Position numbers and translations under genes: made by a program. Under the pieces are notes generated by a model. It did not search any database and was not told where the DNA came from. It saw only the letters and a program-made list of their open reading frames with translations. Shown here in pieces: positions 22,700-33,800 of a DNA stretch of 64,000 bases (position 1 is the first letter of the stretch; each line of letters opens with the position of its first letter). Origin of the DNA: Ctenosaura bakeri (Eukaryota; Chordata; Lepidosauria; Squamata; Iguanidae); contig CAOLHI010000956.1 in the NCBI GenBank assembly GCA_948474755.1, positions 682,001 to 746,000 of the forward strand, given 5' to 3'.

Positions 22700-23560
22700 G
22701 TTTTGTTTTGTAAAAGAGCAGTACCAAAAGATGATGCTGGGGATCTACTGTTTGATATCTTGGTCATTCACCCATGCTGTCCCTCAGAATTCTGTTCCAC
22801 CATCCCATCCCCTGCCCATGTCTTCTGCTTGTGGATTTCCCATAGGTTACTGTGATCCAGTATGTTTGTCCTCATGTTCTTAACATGTACATGAAATCAC
22901 CAGGGGATGTTTTCCATGTGTTTGGATCTGAGTGTCAGCAATATACAGATGATACCCAGTTCTGTCTCTCTTTTCCATACCATCCAAAGAAGCTATTGCC
23001 TTCTGCACTATCTGTGTGGCTGCCTTTGAGGAATGCTTGCAATTCTCAGCTAGTTTAGAATGCTCTAGTCAGAGTGTTGACCGAGACCAGTTACTGAGAG
23101 CATACAACCTCTAAATTACATTTCTTTTTGCCAGTTCATCTTCTGGCACAACTTATTGCGCTCATTATGACTTGCGAATCCCTAAATAGCTTAGGACTAT
23201 GTTACCTGGCCACATTGTCTAACATAAGCCTGCCTGTTTATCAAGATCTTCTGGGATGACCTTTTCATCTGTCCTGCTATCATCTCATTTCCATGTGGTG
23301 AGAAGACAAGAAAGAGTCTTTATAGTAGTTGTCTCTTGACTTCAAAATAGGGGCGATTATATTCTACGAATGGCCTTCCACTGGTGTGCAGATCCCTTTC
23401 ATGTTTAAACAATGTTTGGGCTATAGACTGTTTAGACCCATATTTGAAGTCAATGATGTTTTGGTAGCTGTTATCTTTATATTGCCTTTAATTTCATTTT
23501 AAGAAAATTCCATGTTCCATTACCTTGTTTTTTTAATTTTGGATTTTATCACTGTTAACT
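22700..23560 (+). mobile_element. L2/CR1-group LINE ORF2 relic (reverse transcriptase to C-terminus)
   Basis: The frame 22852-23058 holds LNMYMKSPGDVF...CQQYTDDTQ, the reverse transcriptase palm of L2 elements. The catalytic YADD box (codons 22942-22953) reads YTDD here. Downstream, in other frames, come ESLNSLGLCYLATLS (L2 'ALNSLGPxYLxD') and 'gaatggccttccactggtgtg' near the ORF end. Several frameshifts and stops interrupt it. Upstream 'ttgatatcttggtcattcac' also fits L2. Confidence 0.8.
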
Positions 23561-23611
23561 ATAATTCAAAGGAGTTATGGGCAAATAGAACTCTTTAAAT
23601 AATTTTGAATT

Positions 23612-23690
23612 GCAGCTTCATGGTTCCTCATCAGCCAGTGTGCTAGCGAGGTCTTATGGGAGTTGGAATCCAACATCTAGAGGGCCATAT
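23612..23690. mobile_element. Half copy of the inverted-repeat MITE
   Basis: It contains 'ttatgggagttggaatccaa' followed by 'catctagagggccat', the right arm of the palindromic 'ggccctccagatg' family. The left arm is lost or unrecognisable. Confidence 0.45.
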
Positions 23691-25183
23691 TCTCTCTACC
23701 CTTGGTTTTGGGCACGTTTTATGGAAAGGTGAAGAAATAAACAACCAGTGCTCCAAGAATGGTGGTGGGAGTCTATTTCCCTCAGAAAAATGCCATTATA
23801 GCATATTGAGGCCTTCCCCGCCCCATCAGATCCTCATCTTGGCATTTATCTTCCAAGGCCAGGTGCTCTGAAAGTGAGCCTTGTTCCTTTGTAACCCCAG
23901 GTGAAACCATTTTTCAGAGCCTGCAGCTCCCTCATGCCAGTTAGGGAAGGCAGCCAATGCAGAACGGAGCCAAAGTCTGAGCATTGGACTGTAATGGCTG
24001 CTTTTCCATTGACTCGCAACTGCTCTGAATTCCAGCAATGACTTTCTTATTACTAAGAATTCCTTAGTGCTGCACAAGCATTTGTTTAATGAGAACCAGA
24101 TTTGGGCCATAAACCTTAACCGTATCAAGCCCTTTTTTGTTAGCTAATGTTTACCTACTAAGTGAGAGCACTCTCTCTCACCCGCGCCCTCTGACTGACT
24201 CGCTCCCTGCCCCCCTCTTTTTTGGAGGGGGAGGGAATGTTTGAGTAAAAGGGCAGTGCTATAAAAGGCATGCATGGAAGCAAAGAAATCAGAAAATACT
24301 CTGAACGGCATGTGACTTGCAGCTGCAGGGTTTCCCACAATATCGAGGGCTGCCTCAACAAAGTGGCTTATGTGCTTTAACAAATATCAGCTGTTTGTTG
24401 GGGTGTAATGAACAAACTCAAGCCAGAGTGACAACTGCTTCAAGTAATTATGAAGACAGCTTGCAATCTATAGCTCCACTTGTTCTGAGCTCCCAATGAC
24501 GACAGCCTGACCACTGTTCCTGCCAGCTTGGTTTCAAAGCACTTTTCTTTCCATATTTCAAAGGTCAGTGTGCATGGTGGTAGCCAGCAAAAGGCAGTGG
24601 GTGTTGGGGGGGGGGAAAGAGGCCCTCAAAGACGTCCAAGATTCATTTCCACACGAAGCAATCAACTGGCATTAACAGTGACAAATTTGTTTTCATTATT
24701 ATTAAAATGGAGAATGGCATCCTGTGTTGTAAGTGCCAAGGAAACACAGTGACCTAGTTCATATATCATGCTCTACCATTACATGAAAGAGCTGGGGTAG
24801 GCCAGAAAAGAGTGATCCACTTTTTGCTCAAAATTAACCACAGTTTCCTCGTGATAGCTGAACTTGGGGATCTGTGGTTTATTCAAACAGTGGTTTCAAA
24901 ATAAGTCAGGATTTAACATGGCCTGAAACTGGCTTGTTCTAACTATAGCTTTAAACCAGGGGTGGTCAGCTGTGGCGGGTTCAAAAACAATTCCTTTCTT
25001 CCCTAAATTGTGCCAGGGGCTACACACAGCACAGAAGAATTCAGTGGTGCAAGAAAAAGTCAGTTCCCTCTTCTTCTTGCTGAAACCCCTTAGTTTTATG
25101 CTGAAACAATGTGTACCTTGTTTTAGAGGAGGAGGTGCTCTCAGAATCATCTGCGAATATGATTTCTGTGCTTTTTTGAACAT
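23691..25183. other. Unassigned, low-repeat DNA; possible conserved non-coding sequence
   Basis: From about 23850 to 24560 the sequence has balanced composition, no repeat signature and AT/GC-mixed motifs typical of vertebrate conserved non-coding elements. Without an alignment this is only a suggestion. A G9 tract lies at 24607-24615. No exon is supported. Confidence 0.3.
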
Positions 25184-25186
25184 AAA

Positions 25187-25642
25187 GGCCATTTCCACAT
25201 GGGGAGAGGGAATCGTCCCGTGGCGCTACTCACCAGACTTTTGGGCTCCCCAGTCCAGTCCGCGCTGCTCCGGAGCAGCGCATGGCTGCTGCTCCGCACT
25301 CCTCCGGGGACGAAAATGGCAGCTTCTGGTTGGTCGAGGGTCTCGACCAACCGCTGAAGCTTGCCAGCCTAAAGTCTGCCCCCAGCAGATCGCAGGCTCA
25401 CACCAATGCGAGCCTGCAAATCTGCATAAGGGAGCAGGCTCACAGTGGCACGCTCCATGCTTTTGAAAGACTTGTTTTTAGCGGTCTTTCAAAAACATGC
25501 TGGACAACCACTTGGGGTCGTTCTGGAACAGGCTGGGGTGCGGATCTACATTAAGTAGGTCTGACCCAGTCCACTCCCAGGTGCAGACGTCCTCCCTGGA
25601 GGACACTCTGCCCAGTTTTAAAAACCCCGTGCGGAAATGGCC
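25187..25642 (+). mobile_element. Type B GC-rich TIR element (456 bp), TSD AAA
   Basis: The ends are GGCCATTTCCACATGGGG at the left and GGCCATTTCCGCACGGGG read inward from the right. AAA flanks both sides (25184-25186, 25643-25645). The interior is GC-rich with internal inverted segments, for example 'ggttggtcgag' / 'ctcgaccaacc' and 'gcaggctc...gagcctgc'. Its interior matches the copy at 35.2 kb in reverse. It is not a gene despite frames up to 164 codons. Confidence 0.88.
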
Positions 25643-25645
25643 AAA

Positions 25646-26471
25646 GACACATTTTAAAACTACTCTGCAGCGGCACTGCAAAAATTTGCTTGTGACCACT
25701 GCTTGGTGCTCCAAGGGCTGATAAAATGGTGGGGAAGGCTTGCAGCCCTTGTGTAGTTCACACTTGGTTTGAACAAACCATCAGGGAAAGATGAATGTGC
25801 TAGCTAAGACTTTCCAAAGTTCATTCACAGAGCAGGAAAAACCTCCTCACATTTCCATTTTGCATCATTTGTTAGGGATTTAGTGTTAATAAACATAAGA
25901 GCTCAAATACAAAATCAATCAATAAATAAGCAAGCAAGCAGAGAAACATATTTCTTTCTTCGGGCAAAGTAATATGAGTACTTGGCACATTTATGCTTCT
26001 ATAGTGCTGCCTTCTCAGTTGAGTAGCACAAAGACGTGGCTAATGATCAAGTGCTCTTCTTTTATAGACATGCACTTCCAATGCATTCCCCCACTTCAAT
26101 AGAAATCCCTGGATTTCAGTTACAGTGTTCTGCTTCAGTGGGGGGTAAGGACAAATTCATAAAACAGAAAAGGCAGGGTCTTTTGAAACATTTACAATGT
26201 GTTCTATGATACACAAATATTGTGTGAATGATTAAAATCTAGGCAAGTACTGCTTAACACCATTTCTGATGGAGATATGTCAGGCAAAACTTCACAGGGT
26301 GACATTTTCATGGTGTGGAATCTCAGGAAGAGTGAAGTGTTATCTATTAAATAAAAGTAGTTAGCCTACTGAATCAAAGTAGTTCATGGATTAAATAAAA
26401 GTAGTTATAAGAACTCTTGTCAGGAAAATGAACCATTAAACATAGCTATACAGTGATGATGTGACAACTAG
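25646..26471. other. Unassigned DNA
   Basis: No gene recognised. 'ttaaataaaagtagtt' occurs twice (26346-26363 and about 26392-26406), a small local duplication. A short (AAGC)-like tract lies at 25927-25941. Confidence 0.4.
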
Positions 26472-26900
26472 GGCCCTTTTTGCATGGCATTCACCATGCG
26501 AAAGGACCTTTGGAGTGTCGTGCAAATGCGAGGAGCTGTCCACATGATGTCCTCGCAATTGTGTGATACTGCTGGGGCCGGCAAGCGCCAATCGCGCACT
26601 ATTTCATTTTCGGCTTCTAGCTGAAAAAGGTGCATGATCACACATTGCTCCAGGGCCCCGCGTTCAATTACTGTGCGCATGGAGCCTCTGGAGCCACGGC
26701 GCTCACACTTCCTGCCCCACACAGCCTGGGAAAATCCCAGGCTGTGCTGAGGAAGGAAGAAGAGGACCCCTCATGCTGCCTGCTTACTAGCAGGCAGCGG
26801 CTGGGAGGCAAAGCAGCGGGGATGCGAGAGCCTCTCACAAGAGGCTGCTCATGCAATCCCCACACCCCATCGCCGTGAAAAGGTAAGGTGCAAAAAGGCC
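26472..26900 (+). mobile_element. Type A GC-rich TIR element A1 (429 bp)
   Basis: The ends are GGCCCTTTTTGCATGG at the left and GGCCTTTTTGCACCTTAC inward from the right. Internal hairpin 'ttttcggcttctagctgaaaa' at 26607-26627. It contains 'cacagcctgggaaaatccca' and near its right end 'aaaaggtaaggtgc'. The 3-bp flanks (TAG, CAA) do not match, so its TSD is lost or mutated. Many CpG sites have decayed to TpG/CpA, which suggests an older copy. Confidence 0.85.
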
Positions 26901-27540
26901 CAAAGAAAGGAAAAGAATAGAGAATAGGAGATGGAGGAGAAGCAGGTGTGGGGAACCTGTGGTCCTCCAGATGTTTATGGCCTTTTTTTTCCAGATATGT
27001 CTGCACAGCAATAACAAGTATAAAATTTTGCAGATTAATGGAAGCATGCCAGAGAGAGAAGGTTTTTTCTTTTTTCTTTTTTCAAAGGCCTGCTGTTCAT
27101 AGCTTTAACAGCTGAATTGGAACAGTACAAGTGGGAAGAATTCTGATTTCATTTGTTTTTTTTTAAAGAATGTACCACCATTTGCAAATCACATAATCAA
27201 AATGGAAAGAACCTGAGGGTTTTTTTTAAATATAAAAATTTTACTGTAGGAGAACCCAAAATTGACAGACTTTCTCATCCCTAAAGCCCTGACAAGAAGC
27301 AAATGAACAGAAGCACAATGGAAGGATAAAGCCCCATAAGTTGGAAACAGAGTTTGAAAAATAATCAAAGTTGACACCATTGGAAATGCAGTAGGTTCCC
27401 CATAACTGCATAACCAGAAACCACCGTTTCACTTACCCATAGTCCTCTCCAGACCCATGGCTGCCATAGCCAGGATGAGAGAGGTATACGGTGAGGCACA
27501 GCTGGGCTTCCTGCACCCCTCTCATCTAGGCTCCCCCTGT
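26901..27540. other. Unassigned DNA; trace of inverted-repeat MITE
   Basis: At 26947-26976 'tggggaacctgtggtcctcc' is the end of the palindromic MITE family. The rest, including T-rich 27061-27080 and 27154-27164, is unassigned. Confidence 0.4.
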
Positions 27541-27735
27541 GCTTCTTTCAGATGAGGAAGGAAATGGACACTCCTTCCTCAGCCTAGAGGGGCATGGCTC
27601 ACCTCCCAGTGCTTCCTTTGGCCAAGGAAAGAGATGGATGTTCCTTCCTCAGCTTAGAGAAGCACAGCTTCTCTGCGACTTCTCTCAGCCAAGGAAGGAG
27701 ACAGACAGTCCATCTTTGTCTGAGAGAGGCACACA
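27541..27735. repeat. Three-unit imperfect minisatellite, ~67-70 bp units
   Basis: Units start at 27541, 27611 and 27678 and share 'gcttcctttggccaaggaa'-like starts, 'ttccttcctcagcttagaga' and 'gcacagct'. A partial unit may precede it at 27480-27540. Unit lengths are not multiples of three, so reading frames change between units. A coding repeat is therefore unlikely. Confidence 0.75.
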
Positions 27736-28081
27736 GTTTTGAGCTATCAGTCCTTCCACTAGATACGGTTCCCAGGGAGGGGGCTGCTCACCAAGCTCTG
27801 CCAGGAAGTGGAAAGAAAGGAAGGAGGAGCTGGACAGTGGACCTGCCACCTCCACTTATTGCCTTGTCTGGCTTAAGGGGTCAAAATATAGCAGTTGGAA
27901 TTATGCTAATTTTTCACTATCTATGTTAAGTCTGTGAATGTATTCCTTGCAGACATGGGGGAGCCTATTGTATCGAGGAGTACTTCCATCATTGGAAGTA
28001 CTGATAAGAACTGAGGAGTGCTTAAAGCTACAAGACGACTTATGCTGTCCTAAATATATTATTTGGAAATATTACATCTAT
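27736..28081. other. Unassigned spacer
   Basis: Nothing recognisable between the minisatellite and the next TIR element. Confidence 0.35.
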
Positions 28082-28462
28082 GGCCCTTTTTGCATGGCAA
28101 AAGAGCCCCGGAGTGTCATACGACTGCGAGGAGCGGTCCACATGACGCACTCACAATTGTATGACACTCCAAGGCTTGGCAGGCACCAATTATACACTGT
28201 TTCATTTTCGACTGTGAGCCGAAAATGGTGCACGATCATGCATTGCTCCGGGGCCCCATGTGCAGTTGCCATGCATGCGGTGCTCTGGAGCCACAGCGCT
28301 TACTCTTCCTGCCCCAGCTGCAGAAGGAAGAGGAGGGGCTCTCATGTGAGCAGACAGCAGCTGTGGAGCTGAAGGAACTGGGATGCGAGAGCCTCTTGCT
28401 AGAGGCTGCTTGTGCAATCCCTGCACCCCAGCTGCGCAAAAAGGTGAGTTGTGGAAAGGTCC
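28082..28462 (+). mobile_element. Type A GC-rich TIR element A2 (381 bp), TSD TAT
   Basis: The ends are GGCCCTTTTTGCATGG and, inward from the right, GGACCTTTCCACAACTCACC. TAT flanks both sides (28079-28081, 28463-28465). Hairpin 'attttcgactgtgagccgaaaat' at 28204-28226. Near the right end 'aaaaaggtgagtt' resembles a splice donor. It is about 85-90% similar to A1 by eye in the aligned parts. Non-coding. Confidence 0.88.
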
Positions 28463-28465
28463 TAT

Positions 28466-28952
28466 ATCAACAAAGCGTACTTTCAAGGAAGTATGTTTAA
28501 CAAGTAGGGCCTTGTTGTAGTCCTCATCTTTACCTTCCCAGCCTTCTATTGCTCCCCTCCTATCTTTTTACTCAGATGGAAATTTCATGTTGATTACCTG
28601 CATCCTTAAATCTCTACAGTTGCTCAGCTTTCCCCAGCACCCTTGGCAGGTCTTCTTTGCCTTTTAACTGTTCCTGGAGAAGCAGAAATTGAGCACAGGA
28701 ATAATTTCCCATCATTTACTCTCCAACACTCCAAACGCTTCACCTGTTGAGCTTCTATTTATCACCATTAAAGGCAGTGGAATGTTTCCTTGGGGCAGGG
28801 GGAGGGGGTCCTGGTGTCTTTATACAATCTTTCTCTCTCTAGCAGCCATTTCCCCCCCTGCTTCTTCTCTTTTCAATGGCCATATTATCTTTGGTACTTT
28901 GATATAGCTGGTGCTATCCAAAATAGAATAGGTTTGAAGGAGATGGCAATGA
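28466..28952. other. Unassigned DNA
   Basis: No gene or repeat recognised. Confidence 0.35.

Positions 28953-29007
<55 letters not shown>
28953..29007. repeat. (ATC)n microsatellite
   Basis: About eighteen ATC units. One frame reads as a run of serines, but this is a simple repeat and not coding. Confidence 0.95.
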
Positions 29008-29494
29008 TCCTCTGTGAATTAAGAAGTTCCAGAGCTTCGACTGCTTGCTCTACTACGCCACTGGGAAAAGAAACCCACAAAAGTGCTCACAACCTCCTTT
29101 AAAGCAAAACAAAAATATCTTTAAAAGGAACATAATAGAAATGTAATGAACAGAAAACACATTTCTCTCTCTCTCTCTCAATTTAAGAAATGTAACTGCT
29201 CTAAATGAAGAATAGAATCACTGCACTTTCCCCATGAGACCTACATAGTTCCTGCACTTTGATCTACTGATGTAAGAGATTGTTTCATACAGAAAAACCA
29301 TAATGCTGAATACAGAGTTGTGGGGGAAAGATATAAAGAAAACACAGCTGTAAGATACTACAGAACAGAGGCTGCTTTTGTGGGGAGACTGGTGAGGCAA
29401 AATGGGGCAAAATGGTAGAAGAGAAGGACTTTTTCCAGCGGTGGTGACTAGTAACTTCCATGTTAGTTGAGTGGTGACTTTGCCCTGTGTTTCA
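29008..29494. other. Unassigned DNA
   Basis: No gene recognised. A short (CT)n tract lies at 29166-29179. Confidence 0.35.
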
Positions 29495-29696
29495 GGCCAT
29501 TTCCACACTATGCTGTTATAGTGCTATTATTCTACTTTCAACATCCTATGGAATCCTGGGGTTTGCAGCTTAGAGATGAGGATTTAGAATTCTCAGCTAG
29601 AGAGGTCTTTGGCCTCAGTAAACTCCAAACCCCAGAATTCCACAGGCTGTTGAAAGTGGAATAATAGCACTATAACAGTATAGTGTGGAAAGGTCC
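29495..29696. mobile_element. M1 palindromic MITE (202 bp)
   Basis: The ends are GGCCATTTCCACAC at the left and GGACCTTTCCACAC inward from the right. The arms carry 'ttctactttcaacatcctat' and its inverse. The asymmetric centre contains 'ttctcagctagagaggtctt'. The 3-bp flanks are TCA and TAA, two of three matching. No coding capacity. Confidence 0.85.
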
Positions 29697-30189
29697 TAAG
29701 TTGTTGAATCGTATCCTCATTCAGCATCTACAATTAATTTACAACAAGCTAAGAAAACTGTGAATGCTTGAAGGTTGGTAAGTGTCACCAGGACAGACTT
29801 TCAGCGCAGCTTCTTCACCCAGGACAGTGCTACCAATATGCAAAATGAGTCAGTCACCTTAGGCAGTAGTTGGTGGAAAGTGCAAACAAGAAACTGGAAT
29901 AGACAGCTGTGTCATGGGGCCTGCCCTGTACCCGTAAACCAACCTGCTCTATACATGGAAGATTATACTGACCTATTCCCTGGTGTTGAGTAAAGATTCA
30001 ATGATTAATTTATCACAAAAATGCCCTCACTGCTCTCCTGGGGATAATTTCCCCACATTTTTGCCTCCAGGCAGTTTTAGACTGAAGAGAGGCCTTTTCA
30101 ACAGTGGAGGTGAATTGGAAACTGGCTTCTGGGTGACAACTTCTTCTTCATCTTCTTCTTTTTTTAAAAAAAAAAATCCTTGGAGAAGA
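29697..30189. other. Unassigned DNA
   Basis: No gene recognised. A CTT-rich stretch followed by A/T runs lies at 30141-30177, at the border of the CR1 fragment. Confidence 0.35.
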
Positions 30190-30537
30190 AAAGACTAAAA
30201 TGACATGATAGTCATTATTAAATATCTGAAGAGATGTATAGAAGATAGAGTGAGATTGTCTTTCTGCAGCTCCAGACACAATATGAACCAGTGGGTTCAA
30301 ATTACATAAAAAGAGATTCCACCTGAACATTTTTTAAGGCATTCTAAACACTAAGAACTTTTTTTTTAATTGTAAGAACAGTTCAACATGGAATAGCCTG
30401 TCTTACGTGGACTCTGCTTTTGAGATCTTTAAACAGAGGTTGTATGACTGGAGTGCTTTAGCTATGTATTCCTGCATGATAAAAGGTTGAACTAAATGGC
30501 TTTTGTGGCCCTTTCCAACTCTGATTCTATGATTTCT
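30190..30537 (+). mobile_element. CR1 LINE 3' end
   Basis: It shows the order 'gacatgatagtcattattaa', 'atgaaccagtgggttcaaat', 'aacagaggttgtatgactgg' and 'ctttccaactctgattctat', ending in the ATTCTATG-type octamer tail of CR1. It is 5' truncated and diverged. Target of no later insertion, unlike the CR1 copies at 38 and 44 kb. Confidence 0.82.
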
Positions 30538-30739
30538 CTAAGGCAAAAATGACCATGGTTTTCCTCCATGCCACCCTGGGTGTGTGATGGCATTTGAAGA
30601 TTTCAAAAAGAAAAACAATTTTTGAGTGTGGTGGGAACATGGGACTCTGTTTTTCTACAAAGCCCCATGGAGGACCAATGTGCTCGCCAGCTCCTGGCTG
30701 TTTTCCATCCCTGCTGTGCAGGTTCTAATTATATGTTTT
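30538..30739. other. Unassigned spacer
   Basis: Nothing recognisable. Confidence 0.3.
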
Positions 30740-30861
30740 GGGGTGTATTCACACCACTCAGTTATTGCAGTTTCATACCACTTTAATTGCCCTGGTCCCA
30801 TCCAATGGAATCCTGGGGTTTGAAATTTTGTGAGATGCTTAGAATTCTTAAAAAGGAAAGT

Positions 30862-30909
<48 letters not shown>

Positions 30910-31060
30910 AGACAACCCTTTCACGCTGTAGTTCAAGAGAGTGAACCACAGAATAGCTCTCTTATCAGACTAGAAATACCACGATTCCATAGGATGTAGC
31001 CATGTGTTCCACAGTTCAAGTGGAACCAAAATGCTATAATTGTACAGTACAGATGCGCCC
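30740..31060. mobile_element. Diverged M1-like TIR element with (GAAA)n expansion
   Basis: The ends read GGGTGTATTCACACCAC at the left and GGGCGCATCTGTACTGTAC inward from the right. The arms carry 'caatggaatcctggggtttg' and the inverse 'ataccacgattccatagga'. The central part holds a GAAA microsatellite. It resembles M1 in its inner arms, but the terminal bases differ, so it may be a separate, older family. No TSD is clear. Confidence 0.6.
30862..30911. repeat. (GAAA)n microsatellite
   Basis: Twelve GAAA units, grown in the middle of the TIR element. Confidence 0.95.
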
Positions 31061-32329
31061 ATTATTGCCTAGGTCACTTGGCTAAATTCTGATGCACTTG
31101 TCAAACTGTTCTAAGGTTCCCTAAGGGATAGTGCAAAGAACCATTCCAGATTTCATGCTAGAAGGAAGCACACAGGGACTATAAAGGAAACACAATGTTT
31201 CCAAAGCATACTACAGTGATTACAAGAAACAATACATGAAAGGCCATTCCAGATGTTACAAAAATTTAATTGCACAGAATGTTCTCCATATTTCTTCCTC
31301 CTAATGGATACTCTAACATAGTGGAGAGACATCTCTGCACACACATGGTTAGCATGTGCTGGAAAGAAGACCTCAGTCAATGATTGCATCCATTCTGCAA
31401 AGCAAAAGATGGTCCTTCAGTTCTTGCAAGCTAATGTTATGCTACCAGGTGGTATTTCTGTTTCTAATAACACCAAAGCAGCTGTAGGGGAAGTAATATA
31501 CCGATATAAGAGGAACTTCTTAGTATGAAGCGTTCACTCTGGGATGGCTCCTTTGTAGCACTGCTCTTGATCCCTAATGATGACCATTTGTGTGGATGAC
31601 CAACAGTAGCTCTAAGCAGTTGATTCAGTGGGACAATCCTCTATGCAAAAGTATCCTAACAGTTCTAGTAACAACAGCTCCTCTTTAGAGAGGGCGTTAT
31701 TACCTGGTCATCTCTTAGGCTAACTTTGTTGTACTGTGTGGCAATATTTACAAGAGGGAAGTGAACATTTGCCTTAATTTTCAACATTTGTTAACCATAC
31801 ACAACTACAGCACAGAGGAAGCCACTCTCATTAACTTAATGAAAAAGTCAGCTTGGTTTTCTAAATTTGGCAGTCATTTCGCATTGATTTTTTTCCCCCC
31901 AGGCTCTCTTCTGAAATTAAAATTCATATCTGCATAGGAATTTAATATATTAATTTCTAACCATGGACATCATAAGCTTCTGTGGGGGAGACTGCACTAA
32001 TTTTCAGACTGCTAACAATGGGATAACTGTTGTAGACTCTGGACTGAATTACCAGTTCAGAAGAAATGCAAGAGACTGTTTAGCAGAGGCTATGAAATTA
32101 TGTTCCCTCTAGGGACGTTCTTTATGTTCTGTGAAGCTGCTGGTTATGAGGAACCTCTTGAAAGTACTGGACAGCTGGCTGTTCACTATGAGAAAAATGA
32201 AGATTTGATGAGTAGGGGCTGCATTTTTCATAAAGGGCTTTTATGTGGTTTATGGCTTCACAGTCAATTTTGCCTTGAGGTGAGTTTTGTGGGTTATTCA
32301 TGTATCTTCTTCCCAAGACCATATTTTAC
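31061..32329. other. Unassigned low-repeat DNA
   Basis: No gene, RNA or transposon recognised over about 1.3 kb. The section 31720-32100 has no repeat signature and could be conserved non-coding sequence. This is a guess from texture only. Confidence 0.3.
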
Positions 32330-32332
32330 CTA

Positions 32333-32774
32333 GGCCCTTTTCGCATGGCAGTTTACAAGCAAAAGAGCCCCTTGAGCGTCGCGTAAATGTCAGGAGTGGT
32401 CTACATGACGCACTCCCATTTCCGCCATGCTCAAGGCCTGCAAGCGCAGCAAATACGCATTTTCTTATTTTTGGCTTTTAGCCGAAAATAAGCCATGCTT
32501 GCACAAGGCTCATGGGCCTGGGCCACACTCACCTGCAGTGTGGAGCCTCTGGAGCCGGGCCTGTCACGCGTCCTCTCCTCAGTGCAGCCTACAACTCCCA
32601 AGCTGCACTGAGGAAGGAAGGGGCGGGATGTGGGCAGGGCTCTCACGCAAGCAGGAAGGAGCTGCGAAGCCTGAGCAGCAGGGACACAGGAGGCTTGCGA
32701 GAGCCTGCCTGCCCAGGCTTTTCACGCAAGTCCCACACTCCAGTAGCGTTAGAAGGTAAGCTGCGGAAAGGGCC
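32333..32774 (+). mobile_element. Type A GC-rich TIR element A3 (442 bp), TSD CTA
   Basis: The ends are GGCCCTTTTCGCATGGCAG and GGCCCTTTCCGCAGCTTACC inward from the right. CTA is on both sides (32330-32332, 32775-32777). Hairpin 'atttttggcttttagccgaaaat' at 32467-32489. The minus strand carries 'gcaggtgagtgtgg' and the plus strand ends 'agaaggtaagctgcgg', both splice-donor-like. Non-coding. Confidence 0.9.
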
Positions 32775-32810
32775 CTAGACTTTCACCTTACTGTGGACAG
32801 TTCTAGTTAG

Positions 32811-33500
32811 TGTTACCCTGACTTCTTGGGATCCCTTGGGGGACACCTTGATTTGCTCCAAAAATGCAAAGATTAGGGAAATTAGTGGAGCTCTGGCGAT
32901 AGCAAAATGAGGGGCAGGGTAAGCCAGCAGAATATTTTATCCAATTTTTACAGGGTCCAACCAAGCGAATAGCCAGACAAATGTACCAATAACTGGATTT
33001 TATTAATAAATGTGTTTTCATGCTCCAGAGCATTCACTCACTCATGCACACAAGGCCTATTGAGAAAGGAAAGAGGTGAAAATTGATAGGGGATTCAGTG
33101 GAGAGGGTGTAAAGGTGGTGATACTGCACCTATCCTGAAGTCTTCAGTCTGGAAAGTGGTGAGAAGAATGGAGCTCGGTGAAGAGAAGAGGCTGAGGGGA
33201 TCACTTGACTAACAGAGTGCTGGTCTGCTAGCATGGCGGGGAGTTCTCCAAAGAGACCCTCAAAAACTGGGACTACTTATAGGGCAAAATGTACCTCGAG
33301 GGCAGGCCCTCTCCTGGGAAAAATAATGGCCAAAATAAAGGAAGAAATGTGGCACAATAGCAACTTGGTAGCTTGCATGATTGGCTTATGCAGATGGACC
33401 TTGCAGTGCAAGGTTTACTAACGTCTGAGTTGTTCAACCTGGGGAAAACCCAATAATCCACTCAAATTGGCTATTCCTTGGCTGAAGACCTTTTGTCCAT
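32811..33500 (-). mobile_element. Truncated LTR, family shared with 42.9 and 62.8 kb
   Basis: It starts TGTTACCCTG like the two full copies. Minus-strand signals match theirs: a TATA-like 'ccctataagtag' near 33275-33286 and 'attaataaaatcc' (polyadenylation signal) at about 32996-33008. Homology fades near 33480-33500, where a mariner-type end begins, so the minus-strand 5' portion is lost. No internal retroviral genes. Confidence 0.75.
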
Positions 33501-33504
33501 GCAG

Positions 33505-33576
33505 GGGGGCGGAGCATGTGCCTTGCAAATAATCAAATTCGCAAAGGTCAAACCTGTGAATGTGGAGGGAGGACTG
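33505..33576. mobile_element. One end of a Tigger/mariner-like element
   Basis: On the minus strand it reads TACAGTCCTCCCTCCACATT, then 'ggtttgacctttgcgaattt' and 'gattatttgcaaggcacatg'. These match the left end of the element at 53353. TA-CAGT ends suggest TA target duplication. It is truncated. Confidence 0.6.
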
Positions 33577-33654
33577 TAGTTTTGATTGAATAGGTTCAAT
33601 GGGTAGAAATTGGAGGATGATAGATTCAGCTAAGGATTAGGCAAAATGTCTGGA

Positions 33655-33800
33655 TGACAAAATCTCTTTGATAGACTGCACAGGAGATGGTGAACTATTT
33701 TTTTTGCTGAAGGTATTTAAGCTAAGTCTGGATGGCCATCTGTGGGGTACTCTGCCAATTTCCTGCATATATCAGGGTGTGCTACTGAATGTCTTGAATG
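33655..33800 (+). mobile_element. CR1 LINE 3' fragment
   Basis: 'gctgaaggtatttaagctaa' then 'gtctggatggccatctgtgg' is the CR1 3' section seen at 38.98-39.06 kb. The final octamer tail is not recognisable. Confidence 0.6.

Noticed and set aside
24972..25466. 164-codon plus-strand frame as a gene
   Set aside because: Its second half is in type B transposon sequence and its first half has no domain. The B copy at 35.2 kb does not keep the frame.
28790..29017. Serine-rich protein
   Set aside because: The serine run is a translated (ATC)n microsatellite.
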